A stretch of DNA of 26,005 nt from Ferroplasma sp037442045 (GTDB lineage: Archaea > Thermoplasmatota > Thermoplasmata > Thermoplasmatales > Thermoplasmataceae): assembly GCF_037442045.1 (NCBI RefSeq), contig NZ_JBBIRC010000020.1:1-26005 (forward strand), given 5' to 3'. Positions 1-8,095 of the stretch are shown one piece after another. How positions within the stretch are numbered: the first letter of the stretch is position 1; every line of letters begins with the position of its first letter. A program made the position numbers and the translations under genes. The notes below the pieces were generated by a model. The model searched no databases. It had not been told where the DNA came from and saw only the letters and a program-made list of their open reading frames with translations.

Positions 1-470
1 TTAAACCTGTTCTCAATGGTTTTGCATATGCAAAATAATTCATATACACGCTTATCACATCAAGCCATAAAGGTGCTTCAATATTCTTGAAAGGATGCAT
101 TTACAGATATTCCCCTAAATAAGCAATGGAATCTCCAATAATGAAAATTACTCTGTCTGCAGTTTTCCCTGATACGCCCAAAATCATACTATTATCTTCC
201 ATTGCTATTTCCTTGATTTTCAATGTTAATATTTCGCAGATTCTGCAGCCAGACTCCCAGAGCAATGAAATCGATGCCTTATACTTTATGGATTTTGAAT
301 TGCTGGTAATCCTGTTATATTCACCTAAAGTAAGCATGTCTTTTCTCTATTTTTCCTTATTTTTCTCCATCTCCATACTTCCTTGAATTTTAAATCATCA
401 TGAAATTCCCATTTATAAAATTTATAAAATGTTTGCTTTCTATGGTAGCCGGTGCATTGGCCTTTTCCCA
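1..470 (-). pseudogene. Decayed archaeal tyrosine recombinase (integrase), truncated by window edge
   Basis: Read on the minus strand, 337-104 encodes a piece of a tyrosine recombinase catalytic domain. It has the box around the first catalytic arginine (LLWESGCRICEIL), then GKTADR, then a spacer ending GEYL. An in-frame TAA (101-103) follows, and the same frame continues with HPFKNIEAPLWLDV, which matches the usual 'HP..-APLW' stretch of archaeal integrases, and runs to base 2. The stop therefore interrupts one gene rather than ending it. Upstream, the frame closes at about 347-349, but another frame (about 342-430) reads FYKWEFHDD and then VWRWRKIRKN, like the linker between the core-binding and catalytic domains. 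This implies a frameshift too. Any N-terminal remainder beyond about 470 is uncertain. The C-terminal catalytic R-H-R/Tyr part lies outside the window. It is a dead relic of a mobile element. Confidence 0.75.
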
Positions 471-856
471 AAAGATTCTAATGCACTCTTTAATCCATCA
501 GGAGAAGGACCTAAAAATTTATCTTTCAGGGCTTCGTCCATGGCTTGAGGCTTTAAAACATAAATGATTATCATGGATTCGCTAAGAGATTTTTCATATC
601 ACAAAAAAGATTTTAACTGCATTGTAGTTATTTTTATTATTTGTTAATCTCCAGGTTCTCTTTAATTCTTTATCTGCACCATGATGCTAAATTTCCTGCA
701 TAGTTTTTTATTTATTCTTTATAAATGTTTATAGTGTTTTTAACTTATGGGAATATGTCAATGCTGCATTTTAAAATTCAATTGAGAAATATTATATTAT
801 TCTATCGAATAAAAAATATTATACCTATCAACTGTATTTTTAATATGGCTCAAAAA
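471..856. other. Gene-poor stretch with possible recombinase debris
   Basis: No intact gene is visible. On the minus strand an open segment of about 50 codons (roughly 597-446) contains GPSPDGLKSALESFGKR, and another frame overlapping it reads APATIESKHFINFI. Both could be pieces of the N-terminal core-binding domain of the decayed integrase, but the frames do not join cleanly. Bases 600-856 are AT-rich with stops in all frames and hold nothing I recognise. Confidence 0.4.
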
Positions 857-1279
857 TTACGTTTCTGTTAATTCGTTCAATGAAAATTGCGGGTTATATT
901 TATTAAACCCCTTTCTTAAGTCAGTTATACTGATAAAATCAGGTATTAATTCTGCAAGCTCCACATGTTTTATAAATTGCTTATCTTCTGGATTTTTCCT
1001 TATTATTACATCGGTTCGTGCCTTGAAATCTTCAGGATCTCCAAGGACATTTACTTTTCCAGATCCCTGAACAATTATGCTTAGCATGTTTTCATCAATG
1101 TTAAAGCTTATATTATTTGTTTTCTCAATATTTTTTTCAGTAAGGGTGTTTTTTTCAAGGAAAAAAATAATTCCATGGTCAAGAGCATAATACACCTTGG
1201 ATATCCATAGTTTAACACCATCACTTGCAATATTCATAAACCTGTTTTCACGTAAAAATTGAATTATATCCTCGTCCAT
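857..1279 (-). CDS. Split-barrel flavin-binding-like protein (pyridoxamine 5'-phosphate oxidase fold)
   Basis: This 140-aa protein has the pattern of PPOX-like split-barrel proteins: an N-terminal helix (about 1-12), strands around MNIASDG and LWISKVYYALDHGIIFFL (about 15-42), a long strand pair ending in VQGSGKVNVLGD (about 70-82), and a C-terminal helical part. Such proteins often bind FMN, F420 or heme; the cofactor cannot be read from the sequence. The gene starts 33 bases after the stop of the UbiA fusion gene and on the same strand, so co-transcription is likely. It resembles the N-terminal domain of that fusion (shared A-x-D-x-GIIF and SG-[KH] patterns), suggesting paralogy and a common role in quinone or prenyl-lipid metabolism. 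No enzyme activity is assigned. Confidence 0.8.
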   Translation of the reverse strand: MDEDIIQFLRENRFMNIASDGVKLWISKVYYALDHGIIFFLEKNTLTEKNIEKTNNISFNIDENMLSIIVQGSGKVNVLGDPEDFKARTDVIIRKNPEDKQFIKHVELAELIPDFISITDLRKGFNKYNPQFSLNELTET

Positions 1280-1311
1280 ATTTTATAATGGCACAATCCT
1301 ATTTATTTATT

Positions 1312-2562
1312 TCAAAGCCTTAAATACAGCAATCCAGTTAAATAATATATAGCAGCATAGGCAATAAAGGATGAAAAAGCAAATGCCATCGTAAATTTTG
1401 CTGTAATTGCATCAAGAATGTTCAAATGTTTTTGTTTAATTACATCACTGCTTATTCTGAAAGCCATAGGCAATGTTATAAATGCGGCCAGAACCGGATA
1501 ATACATCGGTGAAATTGCATATGCCAGGAGTATCAAAAAATATGGAACCCATAATAAAGATAAATAATATATTTCTGATCCCCGAGCTTTGAGCAAAGTT
1601 GAAACTGTTTTTATATGATTGTCAGAATCCTCTTTCATATCCCTCCAGTTGTTTCCATGAACAATATTCGCGGTTAGAATACCTATTGAAAAAGATATAA
1701 GCGTTACAGGCAAATTTATTATTCCGCCCTGAAGTATATAGCTTCCAAGCATTATGCCTGGTCCCCAGATTATGCATATTGAAAGATCTCCAAGTGCCAG
1801 CCTTTTTAACCCATACTTGGGCAAACTGTAAACTATTCCAGCAAATATTCCGAGTAAAAGAAATATTATCAATAATGTGTTTGAATATACCAGGTAAGTT
1901 CCGATAGTTCCTGAAATAGCCAGCATGGCCAGTGCCATTAGCAATGCCTTCTTTTTATCTATTATTTTATCTATGAATACTCTGGTTGACGTCATAGAGG
2001 TAAGTGTATCATTCCCTGATTTGTAATCGTAATATCCATTAATTATATTGAATGAACCCTGAGCAAGTACAACTGCTAATATGGAAAATGCAAAATAAAC
2101 TATATTTATATGGATTGCCAGCACAGTTCCAAGAAGTATTGCAGCAATGCTCTGCTGAAAACTCCATGGCCTTGTGGATTTTAAGAAGGGATGCTGTTTT
2201 TCTTTTATATTATTAACCGTTTTTGGAGGATAATCTATGCCATCAATCGAAATTTTATCCGGAATAATTTTATAAATTCTGGCGAAATCATCATTTACAA
2301 TTGATGTTGCTTCAGGATTTTTATAAAGTATGATGCCCCTCTCCCTGTAATTTATGCTAGCTTTGCCATCATTGTATATATGGCCAGATCCAACTAGCGA
2401 TCTATGTTTTTCTGATATTTGAAAATTGACAATTCCGGAATAATTATGCTTTGAAATAAAAATAATGCCAGCATCCACTGCGTATAATTCCTCAAATTCG
2501 TTGTTAATTTTAATTTTTTTGCTTTTTAAAAGCACTCTGGTAAGACTAATTTTCCAATCCAA
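1312..2562 (-). CDS. UbiA-family prenyltransferase with fused N-terminal split-barrel-like domain
   Basis: Residues about 135-416 form a polytopic UbiA/MenA-type prenyltransferase. The first Asp-rich motif is N-x3-G-x2-DY-x2-GND (about N172-D185) and the second is NNWRDMKEDSDNHIKT (about 304-319). These bind Mg2+ and the prenyl diphosphate in this family. The second motif resembles MenA (naphthoate prenyltransferase), which fits archaea that make menaquinone or thermoplasmaquinone, but the acceptor cannot be read directly. Residues 1-110 are soluble and resemble the split-barrel protein encoded just downstream. At 416 aa it is longer than a normal UbiA (about 290 aa) because of this fusion. 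The start is TTG at 2562, supported by a TATA-like box at 2587-2595, 25-33 bases upstream; no ATG lies in frame nearby. Confidence 0.88.
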   Translation of the reverse strand: MDWKISLTRVLLKSKKIKINNEFEELYAVDAGIIFISKHNYSGIVNFQISEKHRSLVGSGHIYNDGKASINYRERGIILYKNPEATSIVNDDFARIYKIIPDKISIDGIDYPPKTVNNIKEKQHPFLKSTRPWSFQQSIAAILLGTVLAIHINIVYFAFSILAVVLAQGSFNIINGYYDYKSGNDTLTSMTSTRVFIDKIIDKKKALLMALAMLAISGTIGTYLVYSNTLLIIFLLLGIFAGIVYSLPKYGLKRLALGDLSICIIWGPGIMLGSYILQGGIINLPVTLISFSIGILTANIVHGNNWRDMKEDSDNHIKTVSTLLKARGSEIYYLSLLWVPYFLILLAYAISPMYYPVLAAFITLPMAFRISSDVIKQKHLNILDAITAKFTMAFAFSSFIAYAAIYYLTGLLYLRL

Positions 2563-2585
2563 CAGTAATCAATATCTATATATTG

Positions 2586-2597
2586 TATAATTATATT
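2586..2597 (-). promoter_or_regulatory. TATA-like promoter of the UbiA-fusion/split-barrel operon
   Basis: The AT box (ATAATTATA at 2587-2595) sits 25-33 bases ahead of the TTG start at 2562, the spacing expected of an archaeal leaderless transcript. Inference from sequence only. Confidence 0.5.
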
Positions 2598-2627
2598 TAT
2601 TTTGTTAATAAAAATTTTAAACGCATA

Positions 2628-3458
2628 TTATAAAATTACATAAAGAATCACCATAAGTGTTGTTATTATCTGTATGGTAACAATTTCCCATGTTTTTGCA
2701 GCAATTTTCAACACATCATTTTTTAGCAGAACTATATGGATTATTGATATTCCCAGTGGTAGAACCATATATAAAAATAAAAGTGGATTATAAAGCTGTA
2801 TAATAAATCCTGCAAGCAAGATAAAAGCATATATTTTTTTGAAGTTTTTCACTCTTAACCCATCAGGATTATCTTCAGTTATGTGATGCAGAAACCTTAT
2901 TGCTGAGGCAAGCAAACCAAAAAGTATTGAAATCGATATAAGAAAATATGTTACTTTTATATTAAACAGAATTGCTGAACCAATTAAAATAAAGGGCCCA
3001 AATGATAAAAATGTTGAGAATTCACCAAACCCACGTGTATCGAGCCTGAATGGCGGCAATACATATATCAGGGAAACGAAGACCGCCAGGATTCCTATAA
3101 CAATAAGGCTATAATCTCTAGATAATGCAATAATATAAAGGCCAAGAATAATAGAAATTAAGGCTGAAATAATGAATGTTTTCCTTATATTTTTTTGGTC
3201 AACATGCATTTTATAAACAAGGTAAGGCCCAACGGGAAAAAGAGTGTTGCCATTTACTACCTTTATTCCATGTTGATAATCATAAAAATCCATTGCCAGA
3301 TTTAATGCCAGCTGCATTGAAAGAACTATTGCAATAAGGAAAACAAAATAAAATAAATTCTTAAAATTGTTGTATGCCCATATAAATATTACAGGTGAAA
3401 CGGATGTAAAATAAAGAGGAAGTTTAAGACCTTTTACATAATCAGAAAATGAGTACAT
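2628..3458 (-). CDS. UbiA-family prenyltransferase (second copy, divergent second Asp motif)
   Basis: This is a 276-aa integral membrane protein with about 8-9 predicted helices. The first UbiA motif is clear (NLAMDFYDYQHG, about residues 53-64), and the loop YVLPPFRLDTRGFGE (about 132-146) matches the family's conserved 'Y..PP....-G.GE' segment. The second Asp motif is altered to RFLHHITEDNPDG (about 190-202): His-His replaces the usual N-[DN], while E-D-x2-x-D acidic residues remain. The family transfers prenyl chains onto aromatic or glycerol-phosphate acceptors. The substrate is unknown here, and MenA-like, digeranylgeranylglyceryl phosphate synthase-like or another role all remain possible. 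It has its own TATA box at 3476-3487, 65 bases separate it from the downstream fusion gene, and it lies 157 bases from the glycogen operon. Confidence 0.85.
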   Translation of the reverse strand: MYSFSDYVKGLKLPLYFTSVSPVIFIWAYNNFKNLFYFVFLIAIVLSMQLALNLAMDFYDYQHGIKVVNGNTLFPVGPYLVYKMHVDQKNIRKTFIISALISIILGLYIIALSRDYSLIVIGILAVFVSLIYVLPPFRLDTRGFGEFSTFLSFGPFILIGSAILFNIKVTYFLISISILFGLLASAIRFLHHITEDNPDGLRVKNFKKIYAFILLAGFIIQLYNPLLFLYMVLPLGISIIHIVLLKNDVLKIAAKTWEIVTIQIITTLMVILYVIL

Positions 3459-3475
3459 GCAGGTTCATAAGTGAT

Positions 3476-3487
3476 TAATATAAAACT
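3476..3487 (-). promoter_or_regulatory. TATA-like promoter of the second UbiA gene
   Basis: On the minus strand the box reads TTTTATATTA, about 18-29 bases before the ATG at 3458. No Shine-Dalgarno is seen, consistent with a leaderless mRNA. Confidence 0.5.
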
Positions 3488-3615
3488 TTAATTGTCAATA
3501 TAAAAAATGAATATCTTAAATGTAAATTTCTACTGCCAATGATTTCAGAATTAAATATATTTGAATTCCAGAAATAATTATGGCATGAAGAATTTTTGTC
3601 CAGTGCGATAATGCA

Positions 3616-4749
3616 TCATTCTCCCATTCTACTTTTTTCGCATATTTTATCCAGTGCATACATATAATAAATAAATGCCAGGTAAGGAGACCTGTATGGA
3701 TTGAAATATTCATGCACAGTAAAATCCTGTGGGTTTCCCATGGACATATAATATATAAGATCTGAAGTTTGAAGGTATCGCCAGATATCTTTGTTATCTG
3801 TATTTATACATTGCTTCAAACGGTTAAATGCATCATTCTGCATTTCATTTCCAAGCCATGCACTTAAATCCCTTCTGGTATCCGCCCATGATATGGTTTT
3901 ATCAATGCTTACAGTTCCCATTGAAGGGATTCTGTTTTCTACTTCCCTGATATTTAATGTATTGATTCCAGAATCTCTCATGTATTTTGCCAGGTATTTA
4001 AGGAATTCAAATATGCCTGTTTCTTTTCGCTGATGTTCACCAAACGTTTCATAATCCATATAAAGGTTCATTATATCTCCATGAGACTTTTTAATCCATT
4101 CCAGATATTTATCTGCCGTAAGAGGATATTCTTTCCATGCTGTATTGGAAAATCTAAATGATATATTATCGCTCATATAGTAGTTTCTCAGGTACAGATT
4201 TATTCCGGAAGGTGCAGTATATCTGTAATTGGGATTATAATTTCGAATAATTTCATCCGTCCCTTCCCCTATAATATTTCTAAATCCCATATTCTTTGCC
4301 ATTTCAGCAATCCTGTTATTGTAAATTAATTCTGTATTTCTGAATGAAACCGGGGTATAATTAAAAAGGGTTTTCAATAAGTTTACCTGCTTTTTTACCT
4401 GGTATTCGAACTCATCTTCATTCCATACTGAAGCCAGTGAATGATAATAGGTTTCACCCATCAGTTCGCACAGGCCAGACTTTACATAATCATCTATAAC
4501 ATCCAGAGTTTTTGGATTGTATTTCATGGCCTGTTCCATAAATGTTCCGGATAATGAAAATGTAGATCTTATTCCGTTTTCCATTAATGTCTTTGTTGCA
4601 GGTATATATGCATTTTCCGATATCCTTTTAAAAATTTCCATATTTTTCTCTTCCCAGAATATGTCTTTAGAATTTATTTTATCCTGAACCTTCAATGGTT
4701 TGAGGCGGAATGGCTGGTGCAATTCAAAGTAAAAAACTATATTTTCCAT
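3616..4749 (-). CDS. GH57 alpha-amylase-type glycoside hydrolase
   Basis: This 377-aa enzyme carries the five GH57 signature regions: HQP (11-13); a GETYYHSL segment near 98; FRNTELIYNN with the expected catalytic Glu140; MDYETFGEH with the expected catalytic Asp232; and WADTRRDLSAWLGN near 288. GH57 enzymes act on alpha-1,4/1,6-glucans with retention. This short form is usually called alpha-amylase, but several GH57 members are 4-alpha-glucanotransferases or branching enzymes, so specificity is open. There is no signal peptide, so it is cytoplasmic. I chose the ATG at 4749 over the upstream ATG at 4794 because GGAGGTG (4761-4767) precedes it and the family fold begins right there. The start overlaps the end of the glycosyltransferase gene by 13 bases, so translation is probably coupled in a three-gene glucan operon. 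Confidence 0.9.
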   Translation of the reverse strand: MENIVFYFELHQPFRLKPLKVQDKINSKDIFWEEKNMEIFKRISENAYIPATKTLMENGIRSTFSLSGTFMEQAMKYNPKTLDVIDDYVKSGLCELMGETYYHSLASVWNEDEFEYQVKKQVNLLKTLFNYTPVSFRNTELIYNNRIAEMAKNMGFRNIIGEGTDEIIRNYNPNYRYTAPSGINLYLRNYYMSDNISFRFSNTAWKEYPLTADKYLEWIKKSHGDIMNLYMDYETFGEHQRKETGIFEFLKYLAKYMRDSGINTLNIREVENRIPSMGTVSIDKTISWADTRRDLSAWLGNEMQNDAFNRLKQCINTDNKDIWRYLQTSDLIYYMSMGNPQDFTVHEYFNPYRSPYLAFIYYMYALDKICEKSRMGE

Positions 4750-5849
4750 ACTGTTTTGTACACCTCCATTGTTTTCATTGCTGATTTTTCCCATGTGAAT
4801 GACATTCCTTCATATCTCCCATATAATGAAAGTGTGTCCATTAAACTCTTATGCTCTATAATGGAAAGCGCATATGAAGACATTACATCTGTATCCCAGT
4901 AATCGCATTTCAATGCATTGTTAATTGCTTCTCCAACACCGGTAGTTTTGCTCATTACCACCGGAGTCCCTGAAACCATGGATTCCAGTACAGTTATCCC
5001 AAAAGGCTCTGAAACAGCAGGTATTACAAAAACCTCTGATCTTTTATAATATTCTATTGCCTTATAAAAATCAATAAACCCTGTAAAAATTATTTTATCG
5101 ATAAAATTATGGTCATGTGCATAATTTTTCATATCATCGAGCATATCACCGGTTCCAGCCATGGCGAATTTTACGGTTTTATCATATTGCAGTATTTTAT
5201 CAGCCATTTCCATAAAGAATTTTGGCCCTTTCTGGCTGGTTATTCTCCCAAAATAAAGTATCTGCTTTTCTTTTTTATATTCCCCTGCATAAGCAGAGGC
5301 TTTAACACCGTTATATACAGTTGTTATCTTTTTTGGATCTATATTATATTTTTCAATAAGCACTCTTTTTGTCAGGTTTGAAACGGTAATTACCGCATCA
5401 GCATTTTCTGCACCTTCCTTTTCCCTTTTCATTATATCTTCCTGTGGATTGAAATTTGCTGACCTGTCATATTCTGTGCTGTGAAATGTTACAACGAGCG
5501 GTATTCCAAATTTTTTCTTTATTTCTATTCCTGACTTCATTGTTATCCAGTCATGGCAGTGAACAACAGATACGCCATCAGGCCTGAAATTTTCAACAAC
5601 TTTACTGTTATAATCATCAACAGCTTCAGTAAAGTTTGTCACATGGGAATAAGAACCGCCGGCTATTCCCTTTGCAACTTTTATTTTTCTTATATTGAAT
5701 GGGTAATATGGAAAATAATAGCCAAGGTCTGGCAGGTAGATATCTACAGGAATAATTCTTCCTATAATCGAAAATATATTCGATGTATGTATTCCCAGGC
5801 CGCCGGAAAAAGCTGGAGGAAGTTCCCATCCTATTACCGCCACTTTCAT
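4737..5849 (-). CDS. Glycogen/starch synthase-like glycosyltransferase (GT-B, GT4/GT5 type)
   Basis: This 370-aa GT-B protein has an N-terminal acceptor domain with the glycogen synthase-like GGLG loop (16-19) after VAVIGWELPPAFS, and HCHDW near 97-101. The C-terminal nucleotide-sugar domain has YFGRITSQKG (199-208) and the E-x7-E motif EPFGITVLE (Glu281 and Glu289). It most likely elongates an alpha-1,4-glucan from UDP- or ADP-glucose in the cytoplasm. Its position between a debranching enzyme and a GH57 amylase supports glycogen metabolism. It is shorter than bacterial GlgA (about 480 aa), as many archaeal versions are. The start codon overlaps the stop of the upstream debranching gene (ATGA), with GAAGGA just ahead. 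Confidence 0.87.
   Translation of the reverse strand: MKVAVIGWELPPAFSGGLGIHTSNIFSIIGRIIPVDIYLPDLGYYFPYYPFNIRKIKVAKGIAGGSYSHVTNFTEAVDDYNSKVVENFRPDGVSVVHCHDWITMKSGIEIKKKFGIPLVVTFHSTEYDRSANFNPQEDIMKREKEGAENADAVITVSNLTKRVLIEKYNIDPKKITTVYNGVKASAYAGEYKKEKQILYFGRITSQKGPKFFMEMADKILQYDKTVKFAMAGTGDMLDDMKNYAHDHNFIDKIIFTGFIDFYKAIEYYKRSEVFVIPAVSEPFGITVLESMVSGTPVVMSKTTGVGEAINNALKCDYWDTDVMSSYALSIIEHKSLMDTLSLYGRYEGMSFTWEKSAMKTMEVYKTVWKI
4761..4767 (-). promoter_or_regulatory. Strong Shine-Dalgarno deciding the GH57 start
   Basis: GGAGGTG on the minus strand lies 11 bases before the ATG at 4749, inside the last codons of the preceding gene. Leaderless starts dominate the window, so this internal SD marks an operon-internal gene. 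Confidence 0.7.
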
Positions 5850-7669
5850 TGTTTTTTTCCTTCATTCAAAATTGCTTTGTGTATATCTTCATAATAAGCC
5901 CGTATTAATTCTCCATAGCTCCATGCCTGCATTATGCAGCCTTTTGGCCCCTCTGGATCAATGCCATCAAAGATCTCTGGCAGCATTTCCATAGAATACA
6001 ATGGGGAAAAATATCTGTAAAGTTCACTTCCTGAATAACCATTTCTGACGCATGCCGTAATATATGGGCCAGAAAGCCATGGCCACACAGTGCCATTATG
6101 GTATGCCCTGTCCCTGGCATATTGATTTCCAGAATATTTTCCTGCGAATTCATCACTATCTGGAGAAAGTGTTCTCAAACCATATGGCGTAACAAGCTTT
6201 TGCCTGGCTTCTTCAAGAAATCTTTTGTCATCCATGAGCGGAAATGGAAGTGAATACGCAAGCAGAAAATTTGGACGAAATGATAAATCTAAAGGGTCTA
6301 TAACATCTGCTATTTGATTATTAACAATATATCTTTTATTAAATTCATCCTTAAAACCTGAAATAATATCGGCTACTTTGCCATTTATTTTCCTGTTAAT
6401 TAATCCTGAGAAATACTCAAGTGATTTTAAAGCGTTATACCACAATGCATTTATTTCCACAGGTTTTCCCAGCCTTGGCGTGAATGCTTTATTTCCTGTT
6501 TTTGCATCCATCCAGGTCATTTGTGCATTTTTAACAACTATAAATTTATGGTCAAGGGAAAAGTCCTCATTGCCATTTATATATGAATTGACAAGAGATT
6601 CCAGCTTACAATATAAGGATGCAATAAAATTTTTGTCATGTGAATATTTATAATATTTGTAAAGGGCATAAATAAACCATAATGATGCATCAGCGGATCT
6701 TTGAAACTGTTGATTGTATGAATTGTTCGGAATAATGTTTCCTTTCATGCTGTTTGCATATTTTGTTAAAATTTTACGGGCCATTTCGAAATTTTTATTT
6801 ATAAGAATTAAGCCCGGCATAGAAATAAATGTATCACGCGCCCATGGGCCAAACCAGTGGAAGCCGGCGATAAAATCATCTTTTAAAAGGAATGCTGAAG
6901 AATTTCTCAACATTCTATTGATATCATGGTCTTTCCTTCTGTTTATTCCTCTCATTTTCAGTTTTTTCATAATTTCAGGAAAAGTTAAATTATTATTTTC
7001 TTCTGCTGTGATTATAATATCAAGAGGATTTTCTATATTTTCAGCAGTTATAATTCCCGGCATGTAGAGGTTTTCCATGCTATTTGTGCCTCTTTCTTCC
7101 TCAACCGGATACCTGAAATTATAATACCAGTAACTCTTGTTGATAAATTTTCCAAACTTCGAAATTTTTATTTTAAATTTTCCGTCAGTGAAATCATAAG
7201 AATCAACGCTTTCATCATATGCAAAGGTTTTATCAGTTCCTTCTAATGTATTGTGGAAATTCCTGAAAGCCAGAAGCGGATAAAAATTTATCTTTTCCGG
7301 AATTCTGTTAAGAAATTTATACCGTATTGCAATGGTATCGGAATCAGGATCCATTACAACAGATTTTTTCAATAAATTTCCATCCATATTGAAAGTTACT
7401 TCTGGAAAAGGCAGTATGGAATATCCCTGCATATGCGCGTACCCCTCTGGCCATATGGCACCTTCATAATAATTTGTATCAGGCATGTACTGTTTTCCAG
7501 AAAAAAACATTTCTTCAGAAATTTTTGAAAGCAGAACATAACGGTTATATGTTTTCGGATCTGACCTTACCAGTAACCCATGATAGGTTCTTGTATTTGC
7601 AAATGAAACTGTTGATGAAGAAAATGAACCGCTGGAATTGGTAATCAGCCACTCAGTGTTAAAATCCAT
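5846..7669 (-). CDS. Archaeal glycogen debranching enzyme (amylo-alpha-1,6-glucosidase, GH133 type)
   Basis: This 607-aa protein has an N-terminal GDE_N beta-sandwich domain (about 1-200), with TEWLITNSSGSFSSSTV and a TRTYHGLLV segment typical of the family, and a C-terminal (alpha/alpha)6 amylo-1,6-glucosidase domain (about 245-600). Family landmarks include FHWFGPWARDTFI (about 270-282, Asp279 the candidate catalytic acid), ARDRAYHNGTVWPW and a late QAWSYGELIRAYY. It hydrolyses alpha-1,6 branch points in glycogen-like polymer. No signal peptide or membrane segment is seen. It is the first gene of the operon debranching enzyme - glycosyltransferase - GH57, read leftward, and its promoter lies in the shared 7670-8095 region opposite the glucoamylase gene. 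Confidence 0.9.
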   Translation of the reverse strand: MDFNTEWLITNSSGSFSSSTVSFANTRTYHGLLVRSDPKTYNRYVLLSKISEEMFFSGKQYMPDTNYYEGAIWPEGYAHMQGYSILPFPEVTFNMDGNLLKKSVVMDPDSDTIAIRYKFLNRIPEKINFYPLLAFRNFHNTLEGTDKTFAYDESVDSYDFTDGKFKIKISKFGKFINKSYWYYNFRYPVEEERGTNSMENLYMPGIITAENIENPLDIIITAEENNNLTFPEIMKKLKMRGINRRKDHDINRMLRNSSAFLLKDDFIAGFHWFGPWARDTFISMPGLILINKNFEMARKILTKYANSMKGNIIPNNSYNQQFQRSADASLWFIYALYKYYKYSHDKNFIASLYCKLESLVNSYINGNEDFSLDHKFIVVKNAQMTWMDAKTGNKAFTPRLGKPVEINALWYNALKSLEYFSGLINRKINGKVADIISGFKDEFNKRYIVNNQIADVIDPLDLSFRPNFLLAYSLPFPLMDDKRFLEEARQKLVTPYGLRTLSPDSDEFAGKYSGNQYARDRAYHNGTVWPWLSGPYITACVRNGYSGSELYRYFSPLYSMEMLPEIFDGIDPEGPKGCIMQAWSYGELIRAYYEDIHKAILNEGKKQ

Positions 7670-8095
7670 ATAAAAACAATGTATTTTAGTTAATAAGGTT
7701 TTTTAATGCAATCAATTTCACTCCATTTCTATCCTGAAAAACAAAAAATAATTGAATTCATCCTATAATATGATTTTTTTTGCCCGTTATTTCCTATTTT
7801 AAAGTGCATTGTTGCAATTATTTTAAAATCTAAACAATGACTCATGTCTTAATCTGCATTCAATAAAATATCCAATTTTCCTGGCATATCTCTGCTCATA
7901 ATAAGGATAATCCATATAACGTAGCATAATATGTATTAATATTCTATGAAGTTATTAAAATTTAAGAATATTGAAAATAAATGGAATAACAAAAATTAAT
8001 AATTATTGCAAAAAATAGGAGAGTTTGGGTTTAAAAATTCAATGGCACATAGTAATGATACAAAACGTTTTATCCTGAATATACTATTCTCTTAT
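7670..8095. promoter_or_regulatory. Divergent intergenic region between debranching operon and glucoamylase
   Basis: This holds the outward promoters of both glucan transcription units. A 7-bp inverted repeat, CATTGTT (7807-7813) / AACAATG (7833-7839), lies near the middle with a 19-base spacer containing ATTTTAAAAT, and could be an operator. AT boxes near 7690-7698 (minus) and around 7961-7980 (plus) are candidate TATA elements, but none is decisive. The 30 codons open upstream of 8096 in frame with glucoamylase do not look like the enzyme family. Confidence 0.45.

Noticed and set aside
126..386. Plus-strand open frame of 86 codons
   Set aside because: Antisense shadow of the recombinase relic; the opposite strand carries clear family motifs and this frame has none.
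3516..3713. 65-codon minus-strand frame near the GH57 3' end
   Set aside because: It overlaps the GH57 C-terminus in another frame, has no start signal and no family resemblance.
8006..8095. 30-codon N-terminal extension of glucoamylase from TTG at 8006 or ATG at 8042
   Set aside because: It does not resemble the GH15 N-terminus and has no well-spaced SD or TATA box; not excluded completely.
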